This document shows, in pieces, positions 22,237 to 32,218 of a stretch of DNA of 64,000 nucleotides. Each line of letters starts with the position of its first letter. Positions within the stretch are counted from its first letter, which is position 1. Position numbers and translations under genes: made by a program. The notes beneath the pieces are model-generated. The model ran no database searches and was not told the origin of the DNA. It worked only from the letters and a program-made list of their open reading frames with translations. Origin of the DNA: Halicephalobus mephisto (taxonomy: Eukaryota; Nematoda; Chromadorea; Rhabditida; Panagrolaimidae); the NCBI GenBank assembly GCA_009193035.1, contig SWDT01000122.1, positions 236,875 through 300,874 of the forward strand, read 5' to 3'.

Positions 22237-24751
22237 GTTTTAGAACAATGATTATGCAAATTTGTATGTAAAAATCTTTGAACAATAAAGAAAAAATAAA
22301 ATCATGATTATCGTCGTATTTTTTGGTGTTTATAATGTACTGAAAGAACTTCAAAAGTCACGTAACAAAACTGACAGCAAACATTTATTTATTAGCTAAA
22401 TTATCCATGCTATTCATTGAATAGCCAATTAACAAAAAAGTTCATTCAAAAAGTTCAGAAATTTATTCACAAAGAATTCAAAAACCTATTTACTGAAAAA
22501 TTAAAAAATTCATTCAGAAAAAGTTCAAAAACCTATTCAAAGAAGATTAAAAAGTTCATTTTCGAAAAAATTTGAAAATTAATCCGAAAAAAAAAATCAG
22601 AAACTTCTTCATAGAAAATTCAAAAATTTATTAATAAAAATAATTCAAAAATTCACAAAAAAAGTTGAAAATTTATTTTCGAAAAATTCGTAATTTTGAT
22701 TTATTTTTCGACATCAAAGAGAATCTGCAAGAAAATTAGGTACTCAAAGGTGTATAAAAATGACGAAAATTTCCATAAAGGTTTCTTCACGCATTTCAAC
22801 AAAAACGTGACTAATGCCCATGTGACACTATTATCGTTGAACTCGAAACTAAACTTTAAAGTCAGAAATTTTCTCTAATAACTTATAAATTTCCGATTTT
22901 TTAATTTTCATACTATTTTTTTCATTTTTGTTGTTTTTGAAAAGTCGACATGAGTGTCTTTGAAAATTTTTCTTGTTTACTGTCTTCGGATAACATTAAA
23001 TTACGTCATATGAAATTCTAAAATTGTTAAAAATTTACTGGATATTTTAAAACTTTACAGAACTATGTAGATAGGAACTTCCACAAGTACCGGTCTCGAC
23101 TGGAAAGTTCCTTAAAATTTTATTGACGGAATTTTTACAGAAACTTTTACAATATATATACACAAAAAAAACATAATTTTTGACATAGTAACAAATTCAA
23201 ACCATTATTATTATTATTATTTTTATTTTTCGTTACAAATGTTAAATATTTATAAAAATGTGACGATTATGGTATATTTCATAATTGTTAAAAATCAAAA
23301 TTTACGTTTTTTATGTGTGATTCTGAATTTTTGCAGAATGACATAAACGCAAAATTTTTGTTTTCGGTTCTACCAAGAAGATTCGAAGAATTACCATTAA
23401 GTTTATTTTTCGAACTTTTATAACAAACATCTTTTTTCGTAATAGCATGTTTTAGCAATTTTTCGCATTTACGTAAATACTAAATTCCGTAATGTTTGGT
23501 CTCAACTGGAAACTTCTAGAGATTCGTGTCGAGATTACCTTCTCGGAACTTCGTTTAGTTTTTTTAATGAAATATTTTTCAAAGAAGGAAATAATTAAAA
23601 TTGAAAATTTAATTTGTTTAAGTTTGAAATTGTATTATTTGTAAATTTGATATAGTGCGAAATAGGAATAAAAGTAAATTAATGATATATTTTAGAACTT
23701 TCCAGAACCACGAAATCAAGAAATTTCGATTTTGGGTCCTAGCTGGAAAGTCCGAAAAAGTCGAACAAAAATAACTTTTAAGAACTTTGTAGTAATAATT
23801 TTTGTTTTTTTATAATACAGATTAAGCTTTGTTTCTATTATATTTTCGTTATTTTTTCGAAACCTAATTTTTGGCTCTACATGTTGTCAACCATAAACAT
23901 TACCTTCCACTTTTTTCTTCAGGACAATTTCCGTTTTGAATTTTGTGACTTCACTAGTGTGCTTTGGACAAGTCCCAAATTGTCGGAATTTTTTTTATGT
24001 ATGAAATTTAAAAATTTTATAGATTTGCTTTTGGAATTTGTAGTTTATAACAAAGAACAAAAACGAATTTTTTAAAATTTAGAATAAAATAAATTTTAAA
24101 TTTTCCTATTTTTTAGGTTTTGGAATTTCGGCAAATTTTTATTTTTTAGTGAAATCGAAAATTTAATCTTTTCGAATTTTTAAAATATTGCTTTTTTAGA
24201 GGAAATTGTTTTCTCATTAGCTCGGTAATCAGGCCAGAAATTTTCCGTCTGTAAGCCACTCAATGCCTCTGGGGATTCCCGAAGACGCGGGGGTCGAACC
24301 GAAAGGAGGAACCTCGAGTTGAAGCTGCTTGAAAATCTTTTTTTTTTGCAATTAATTTGAACCACAAATCTTAAAATCGCGTGACTAAATTTCTGTAAAA
24401 ATTATTTTTTCAATACTATACCACTAGTGTAATCGTCGTGAGAGCAGAGGAGAATTTGAGTTTTTTAAATATTAATGATTTTGGTATTTTTGAATTTATG
24501 TAATATCTGATTATCAAAGTATGCAATTGGAACCTCAGTAACTCCCCGCCTCCGACTTCGGGATTCGGATTTCTCGAATCCTTTTCTCTCTTTTCTAATT
24601 TGGCCAATAACTCAGATATCTCCCGTCATCTCTCGTTTCCGGAAATGTCTTTTTGTTTTTACTAAAAAATAACTCATGATTTAATAATTTACACTTTAGG
24701 GTACATCCCTTTTTCTTCTAAGAGGAAAGAGGAGACTTATTGAAATCAAAG
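22237..24751. other. Intergenic; two GC-richer islands open on both strands
   Basis: Mostly homopolymer-rich AT sequence. A single palindrome of the ACACAAAAA family lies at 23161-23319. Two islands stand out: 24205-24340 and 24535-24655. On the minus strand each contains a protein-like frame, and the two can be joined in phase (donor AG|GTTCCA at 24535, acceptor TTTTCAAG near 24330), but no start codon is visible. The plus strand is also open. I cannot decide whether they are exons of one small gene, promoter DNA or a decayed gene. Confidence 0.35.
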
Positions 24752-27344
24752 ATGAATCTGTTCGCTCTGCTCCTCGCTTCCATTGCTGCTATTGTTGGAT
24801 TCATCGATGCTCATCCATTCAGTGGTAGGTTAATTACTTTTGGCGTACAATAGTGTTGCAGTGGCTTACATATCAAACTGGTTTCGGTTGCCTGTGAATC
24901 TACTTCTAAATCCAAGAAGTACACATTCTATCAGGATTTTGAAAACTCCAAAGTTAAATTCAGTTCATATGCACTTAGATAAAAGCGAAGGTGGAAATTA
25001 TAAGATGCTAAAGATCGTAACTTACATCTGGACTATTTACGAAGTAACTTTTGTTTATCTATGAATATCTTTTTAAATCTGAAAAATAACTATTTTATTG
25101 AAAATTAGAGGAACTCGGATGTCAGATGTACTCTGTAAAGGGTTCAGATGAAGTAATACTAGAAGTTAGAGGACTTTAAATGTCGTAACTTTTGTCTACT
25201 GTATATATCAAATTAACTTTTGCTTCTTCTTAAATATCTTTTTAAATTCGGAAATAAGCACCCTATTAGAAGCGTAAGAAACTTCGATGTTAAATATACC
25301 CTATAAACACTTTAGATAAAACAGCGTTGAAGAGTTAGAGTATCCTAAGTATTATAATTTGCATCTAATGTATATATCGAATTAACTTTTGATTATGCAT
25401 AGATCTAGATTTAATAAACAAGTACTCTATCAGAGGCTTAATGCCCCATGAGACTAATTATAGTCTAGAAGTATTTCAGACTACGTATTCTCAATAATTT
25501 CGTAATTTTAAAGGTCAGAACTTACGCATATGAATTTTAGAAATTGTTTGCAAAAATCCTAAAATCGAATTTTAAATATTTTTTTCGAATAAAATTGCTG
25601 AAAATTTTTCTTTAGAATTAAATTAATCTTTCCGTTTTTCAAGGAAACTCTTTATTTAATCATCACTAATTACGCTTTTTCCTGTTTTTAAAACTGTCAT
25701 GTGATGAAAAAAAAACTTCCATAATTTAAAATCAACATCGGACAATAAATATACCGTATGATTCCTGATCTTCTAAGATCTTCTATTTGGTCGTTAAAAA
25801 AATCCTTTTTTATCTATTCTTCATCTCCAAATTTGTACAAATTTTCTATTTTTAGTTCCAAAGATTCTAAATTTAATTGAAAATTCCGAGAAACAAATCT
25901 GTTCCGATTGAAAAATGATGTCAACTTAACTTCACGAAAACAGTTTTCACTTTTTACCTTTATTTTAGGAAAAATAAAACTAATTTAATTTTAGTTAATA
26001 ATTTTTCTTTTATTTTTGAACTTTGATTTAATTTTTTTCAAAAATTATTAAAACTGTTCTGATTCGTATTGTGAAAAATATTATTTCGAAAATCAAAAAT
26101 GAACATTATTATGAAAATTTTTGGATACAATTTCCAGAAAACTCCAATTTTTGATTTTCGACTTTTAAGTTTTTTTAAATTCCGACATATTCTAAGAACT
26201 TTGATGAAAATTTTAAAGGATTCAAAATTTTGTAAATTCTTCAAAAATCCCAAAATCTGTTGTTGGATTTCGAAAATTTTAATAAAAATAAAATTTCTAA
26301 AATTTTAAATTTCTGTTGTTTTCAATTTTTTTATTCAATTCCAAAAAATTGTAATAATTTTTCAACACAGATTTCTAGTCATGAAAATAAAGCAACTATA
26401 TATGTATGTTTTTGCGTATTATTTCCTCATGGGAGTCGTTTTTTACGTTTTAGAAAAAGTTGACGAATTTCGATTTTTAAAAACGTGATTTTAAAAGAAG
26501 TTAAAAAATGGCATTGGGGGAGGCTTCTGAAAAAGTTTAAATTTAAAAGTAAAAATATCGATGTAATTTTAAATTTGCAAAAAAGTTTACCAAAGTTGAA
26601 AATTTGAGTGCATTGTATTTAATATTGTAGTTTTTGAAACGATTACGTAAAATTTAATTTCTATTTTTGGTGAATTTGTTCTGAATTGAGGAAACATGAC
26701 AAATGTGGGAAATTTAATGTATAAAATGTTGGAAAATTTATGAGAAAATATGTTATTCGATGACATTGGGTCAAAAAAAATATTATTTTTTAAATTTTAA
26801 TAATTGTTTTTACAATTAGATATTTTTTTTCTTGATTATTTTTTCGATAAAGTAATCAGAAATACAAAAAACATTGAAATTTATATTTTTGAATTACTTT
26901 ATTCTCAGAACAAAGTGCAGCGAAGTTGGATTGTAGATTCTGAATATACTTTTTAATTGTTTAAAATTATTGTATTAATAAACTCTTTAAAAACTACGTC
27001 AATGAAATTACTGCTTCTCTGAGAACAGAATTTATTTTTTGCAAACTTCTCCCACATACTGTATATGTCGATATATTTAATATTTTAATCCTAATCAACT
27101 TTCAGCAATCTCTATGAATAGAATCAACGCTTATCGACAAATGTTGCCGGTTGAATTTGACGCGGAAGCCATGAGGCCATTGGAAGAGGTGTTAACTTCG
27201 AGCCCCCGATTCTCCCAGCCCTTTCACTTCCCCCTAGGCAGACCCTATGGTCTCAGCCCGGAAGCCGGTCCTGGGAGTGGGGGGACCAAACGAGCCCATC
27301 TTCTACGATTGGCCAACCAAGCAGCTCGAGGATTTGGCAAATGA
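24752..27344 (+). CDS. Candidate secreted neuropeptide precursor
   Basis: Two exons in phase: 24752-24824 and 27106-27344; 102 residues. Residues 1-21 are a signal peptide (MNLFALLLASIAAIVGFIDA). The C-terminus is a dibasic KR followed by AHLLRLANQAARGF, then Gly-Lys-stop, the arrangement that yields a C-terminally amidated peptide. The middle is Pro/Gly-rich. The stop is followed 48 bp later by AATAAA (27393), which supports this frame. A second frame over the same exon is also open from 27238 to 27438 with good codons (NEPIFYDWPTKQLEDLAND). It can only be reached by a C-rich 49-bp GT-AG segment and it runs past the poly(A) signal, so I prefer the first frame. I cannot assign it to a named nlp family. 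Confidence 0.6.
24860..25470 (+). repeat. Diverged 160-170 bp monomer array, cluster 1 (intronic)
   Basis: About four degenerate monomers, each with a TCTATCAGRATTTTGA or CCTATTAGAAGCG landmark (near 24922, 25088, 25259, 25421), spaced 162-171 bp. The same unit appears on the other strand at 29930-30400 and 46310-46800. It lies in the large intron of the peptide precursor gene. Confidence 0.65.
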
Positions 27345-27525
27345 TAACTATTTTGGATCTTTTGTAATTTTTTCTAGTCCATTGAGTCAATCAATAAAGA
27401 TAATTGAAAACTTGATTACTTGTGAAATTTATTTATAAATAAAATATGTTCTTGTAGAAATTTGCACCTGTCTGCTTATTACAATAACAAAGATTAAACA
27501 TTATTTAATTAGGTATTTTTCACAG

Positions 27526-27645
27526 ATTAGATGTGGCTGATAGATCAGGATCTGACGTGGAAGCTAACTTTGTTACATCTGGGAATTTTATGCTAATTGC
27601 GGATTACTTCAGTATGTTTGGCATGTGCATGTAAACTTCGTAATT
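27526..27645 (+). pseudogene. Possible decayed retroelement integrase fragment
   Basis: After a TTTTTCACAG, the frame starting at 27527 reads LDVADRSGSDVEANFV... NFMLIADYFSMFGMCM and then stops. The pattern D-(about 20)-F-(x)-L-I-A-D-Y-F-S resembles the core of Ty3-type integrases (lDvaG...flvvvDyfSk), but the match is short. It could equally be a host exon ending at the GTATGT at 27612. Confidence 0.25.
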
Positions 27646-27807
27646 CAATTTTGCTAAATATCATTGTGTAGGAAATAACCTATGAAATATGTATATTTTC
27701 ATTTTTCCGTGTTTTTGATAATTTTATTGAACAACCGATTGGACGTCTAACTGATGTGAAGAATGTTTAATTTTAGAGAAATTTACCAAAGTTGATGAAC
27801 TTTAAGT

Positions 27808-28253
27808 ACACACAAAAATGGTCCTAATGTACCGGCACACAAATTGAACATGATGTGCAAGTACATTACATTCAATATATTAGGAGACTTCTTTTTCTAC
27901 CCATATTTTTCCGACTAGAGTCAGGGTTGGGTCCCCGCCTGATTTGACTGCCGTTCTATCCTGGTTCTGAATTCCAGTGGACCGCTACTGTAGGCATTCT
28001 ATGAGAATCTGGCTCATAGTTGGGAGAGGTTATGGTTCGTTATGCCACTACCCTGAATTTCTTAACCCCCTGGGCTCGAGTGGATCTGCTAGCATCGGCA
28101 GTCGAACTTGGGACCCTTCGTGCTTGCACTGAGGCCACAATCACCACGTCACGGTGCTGCTTTAATATATTAGGAGGCTACATATAATATATCTGATACA
28201 TCGGAGTTATTTTGATGTATCCATACATAATATAACACACACTCTTTTTGTGT
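27808..28253 (+). mobile_element. Palindromic element interrupted by a SINE
   Basis: The outer parts (27808-27886 and 28164-28253) match the element at 34426-34741: both begin ACACACAAAAA, contain AATGTACCGG/AATGTATCGG and end with TATCTGATACATCGGAG...TTTTTGTGT. The interruption is the SINE at 27887-28163. Confidence 0.7.
27887..28163 (-). mobile_element. tRNA-derived SINE with 13-bp target duplication
   Basis: This 277-bp GC-richer insert is flanked by the direct repeat AATATATTAGGAG (27874-27886 and 28164-28176). Read on the minus strand it starts GCAGCACCGTGACGTGG, then has an A-box-like TGGCCTCAGTGC and, about 30 bp on, a B-box-like AAGTTCGACTGCC, the spacing of an RNA polymerase III promoter. 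It ends in a purine-rich A tail (GAAAAAGAAGT). No tRNA fold is intact, so it is a SINE rather than a tRNA gene. Confidence 0.72.
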
Positions 28254-29740
28254 TTAGAAACCAAAGGATTCTAATCTCGTTGATCCGACGTCATCAATAA
28301 ATGACATACTTTGTTACAATTTTCCAACATTATACTCATAGAATTTCCCACGATTATCCAATTTTCTCACTTTAGAAGCATGTTTCATCAAATCTCATTA
28401 CAGATTTTGGATGTTGTCTTTAAAAGATACAAAATATACTGTGGCTTATAACAGTTTCACTAATTGAAGTTACTTCTTTTATGATGGTAAATCATACGAT
28501 GATTTGCTGATTGAATAAACCCAAAACGTAGGACATTTGATTGATTATTATTGTAAACAAGCAATATTATAGAAATTAGAAATCGGCGTTGTTGCGAAGT
28601 TTTCAGAGCCTTTTAAATTTCTCGAATTTAGATGTTAGCTTTGAAAATTTAAGTTAAAATTAAGAAATTTTAACGTCTGCTTATGTTATTTCTTTTCATA
28701 CTTGAAGAATATAAAATTACAGTTACTGTAATTGATAGAAAACTGTGTCGTAATCTTAACCTTTATTAAGCTAAATTCTCATGTCCTTACTTTGTGAGTG
28801 GGTTTCATTTCCTCCTATTTGAAAAATGTCTATAAATCAAAATTCCTTTTTTCTTTGGGTAAACAGATTTACAAACTTTACCTAGCCTCAGAGCTGTTGC
28901 CGAGGAAACCAGAGAATTTAAAGACGAAATCAGTTCCCAGACGGCTCCAAAGGCATAGAAGTATCAACTTATTGGATTAATTCACATATTTTCGTATTTC
29001 AAACTTTAAACGTGAGTATCGATAAGATTCTTGGTGCTTGCTTCCAGATCTCGTTTACTCTAAAACTGGTAACTTCACACGAAGTATAACTGCTGTTTTT
29101 AGGGTTTTTAATGATGAGATTTTGTTTTTTGCAATTATACTTACGTTTTTTAAAATAGAAATCATTAGTTGAATATATGGTAGAAATTGTAGGAAAAGAT
29201 TAAATTACTGACATTAACTTTGACCTGAACAATAATCTCGTTGGTCTTAGGGCTCTTTACAGTTCTTGCGCAATATTTTTATTCATTTAAATTTAATAGA
29301 CAATGAATGACGTACAAAACCTAGTAAATATAAAAAGAAAAATATCATTCAGAAGCCAAAGACAATAGGACTATTATTCGCGTCAAAACCGATGTTAAAC
29401 AATTTGTTTCATTTCTTTAACCACTCTTTTTCAAACTATACTATTTTAATTTGTCATATACATTTGTGTGATTTTGTAGTTTTCCACTGAAGTTTGAAAA
29501 TGTGATTTTAAATTACAGGTCGGAATCTTATATCCTCGCATTTTGTATTTCTAAATACGCCTTAAGCAAACAACTTCCGTAGTTGTCTCATCGACTCATA
29601 GTCTCAAACAGGTGTTTTTGCAGTTATTTTCACGATTAAAGTTCGTAATCTCTATAACCATATTAAGATCGTTTTTATTTGTGAAGAAGTCAGGATTTCC
29701 TTTTGACCACAATGAAAGTCCTCTTTGGATGATTCAGAGA

Positions 29741-30022
29741 TTAATCAAATTCTAGCCCTAGATCCATTGCAATGCTTTTCTCGTGAGAATCGGTGTCAAG
29801 CAGAAACGAAATTCTGGGTAATCTACAAATCCTGAATTTACATCCAGGGAACTCTCCTGCGTGCGTCATAATATTGAGGGTCTTAGAATTCTTAATACTG
29901 TGTCTTCCGAGGTATTCACAAAGCACAACTAATATGAACATCCCGTAAGCATCTAAAAGATATCCATTTACTAGGAAAGTAGTAAATAAATACACAATCA
30001 ATGTCAATTTGATATATTTCAC
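29741..30022 (-). CDS. Doubtful small secreted-peptide frame (CxFxxC)
   Basis: An uninterrupted 93-residue frame begins with a signal-like segment (MKYIKLTLIVYLFTTFLVNG). It contains GCKFRIC, the CxFxxC spacing seen in CNMamide-type peptides, followed by RLPRISFLL. There is no GKR amidation site. The N-terminal third overlaps the 160-170 bp monomer repeat (29930-30400), which argues that the frame is accidental. I list it for completeness with low weight. Confidence 0.2.
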   Translation of the reverse strand: MKYIKLTLIVYLFTTFLVNGYLLDAYGMFILVVLCEYLGRHSIKNSKTLNIMTHAGEFPGCKFRICRLPRISFLLDTDSHEKSIAMDLGLEFD

Positions 30023-30400
30023 ATATGCAAGTTACGACATTTAAAGTCCTCTAATTCATTAGTATTGTTTTATCTAAAGTTTTCATAGGGTATATTTGAC
30101 ATTCAAGTTCTTTACGCTTCTAATAGAGTACCTATTTCCTAGATCTAAAAAGATACCCATGCATAATCAAAAATTAATTCGATACATAGCGCAGATTTCA
30201 GTTATGATCTTTAACATCTTATCTCTTCCAACTTTTTTTCTACCGGAATATACACGAAGTAAATTTGACATTAGAGTTTCAAAGTGCTTATAAAACATTA
30301 ATTTCTTAGATCTAGAAGCAGATCCGCAGACATTTAATGTGATATATAGAGCGAAGGTCGTCATGGAAAGGACCAAAAACTAATGTGCCATTGAATTTCC
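29930..30400 (-). repeat. Diverged 160-170 bp monomer array, cluster 2
   Basis: Reverse-complement copies of the cluster at 24860-25470, recognised by CTTCTAATAGAGTACCTATTTCCTAGATCTA (near 30116) and AATTTCTTAGATCTAGAAGC (near 30300). Confidence 0.65.
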
Positions 30401-31954
30401 ACTCAAGTGGTGTACCTGAAATTTATGAAAGACAATATTAGACAGTAATTTAAATACAAGTATTTAATCCCCTGTCTCCGTTATTTCTCAGCTTCCGTTT
30501 CTACCAAATCTTCTTTAAATTACTAACTCTTATCGAAATTTCTTCCAAACAACCATTTTTACTTTATAGAAAGTAATTTATATGATTAGAGTTATATAAT
30601 TTTTCTCTGATTTTATTCTTTAATGATGATTAAAGTCGTAAGGGAAAAATCAGATTCTATTCTTACCAAACTAGATATCGTAGTTTTATTATTTTTTTGA
30701 TGAATAAGTAGTTGCTACGTCAGACCTCCCTTTATTTCAATAATAATAGAGATTTTTAATTGAATAATTTGAAAATCAAAAGGTATTTTTCTCCAGAGAT
30801 ACTTGTCTATTCATCTTAATCCTTTATTTCTCTAATGAACAATTGCCTGTCAACCAATGTAAACGATTACGTAGGTATGATTTCCGCTTAGAAATAAATG
30901 TAAAAATTGAAGAAAAATTACTTTATATATAGTTTTGAGTGAAAATCATGTGAAAAAATATTGTGAACATGATTTCCGTCTAGGGCTAAACAGAAAGATG
31001 TTTAAAAAAGAAATTTTAACGTCGTCTTCAGTGGAAAGAGTTGATGCAAATTGATATACGATTTCTACTCAAGATCAATCGACAAAATCTCTAAAGAGCT
31101 CTTCTAGACAGTCTTGAGTAGAAATTGTGCGCAGATTCACATGGATGTGATTTCTACTCAAAACCACGGAAAATTAATATCTTGGTTTTGAATTGAGATG
31201 ATATTAAACCTTACGTGCGTTTAATTTTTATTCAAGATAAAATGAAAAATTTTTTCAAAAACTGTCTTGTAGTTTTAAGTGGAAATAATATTCATAATTT
31301 CCGTTTGAGACAAGCGGTGAATTTTCTGAAGCTATTTTTATATGATGCTGAGTAAAAACTATATGTACTTAGGTTTGCATATCGGCACGTTAACCTTTAT
31401 GTTTCAGTGCAGGGGAATACTGAGAAAGTTGTAATTCCAATTTCCAGCCGTGCTTTAACTAATGACAAACTCAAATATGACTAAGTATTGGAGAAAACTA
31501 TTTTCTTCAGAAAAATACGGTATTATTTCATTAAATATATTGTAGGTATATTCTTAAAAACTAAGTAAATTGGTATAAGTTATGAAATTCATAATCGTCC
31601 AGTGGTTTAATTACTTCCATATTGGCAATGATATGGTACAAGTCAAGCTTTTGAAAGTTCCCTTTTTTATTCCAAACGATATATTATTATTGTGCTTGGA
31701 TACTTTTCTTTGAAATTTATAAGTGTTCGGTCTGAAGCAACCTGCTTCAGAAAAAGGCGGGCGCATTCCTACCGTAACTTTGGGGAGCATTGTAACAGGA
31801 GCTAAGTCACTCTTGTATCAGTCCAAAATGAATTCGAAGGCTTGAATCTCTGACTTCTATTTTGTACTTAATTTTCTTTGCTCACTCATCATTTTAGATT
31901 TAAATATGTCTGAATTACATTTTATCTTTTCTATTGAACCCTTGTATGTCGTCA

Positions 31955-31968
31955 GTTTCCGTGGCAAC
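31955..31968 (+). promoter_or_regulatory. X-box (RFX/DAF-19-type) candidate
   Basis: GTTTCCGTGGCAAC is a near-perfect imperfect palindrome of the RFX type (GTTNCC, two bases, GGNAAC). It lies 264 bp before the G-alpha start codon. In C. elegans, DAF-19 acts through such sites, usually within about 250 bp of the start, to drive ciliated sensory neuron genes. Confidence 0.5.
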
Positions 31969-32218
31969 GTTACTTGTCTTACCCAGGCGTTGAAACAAAA
32001 TCATGAATTCTAAAAGGGCGGGGTGAATTAAATCGACTTTCACCGTCTTTCGTCAAATGTCAGAACAGCGTGTTTTTATTTTTATAATTCTCTTCATTTC
32101 GATGTGAATCATTTTTTAGGATAGAGCTACAGTAATTACATCTTCACAGCAGGGTTTATGATAATGATAAAGAGATATTGAAGTTGCCGATTACATTACC
32201 AGTGTCACCGTATCGACA

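Larger units (their letters stand above)
27345..32218. other. Large intergenic region
   Basis: No complete gene is supported. Contents in order: an integrase-like fragment (27526-27645), a palindromic element split by a SINE (27808-28253), a small open stretch at 28886-28958 with coding-like codons after a CCTAG acceptor, a 93-residue minus-strand frame at 29741-30022, satellite-like monomers (29930-30400), degenerate repeats around TTTCTACTCAAGA at 30880-31370, and the promoter side of the G-alpha gene with an X-box-like site. Confidence 0.5.

Noticed and set aside
28075..28160. tRNA gene suggested by A- and B-box-like words
   Set aside because: No cloverleaf; the block continues into a 277-bp insert with target duplications, so it is a SINE.
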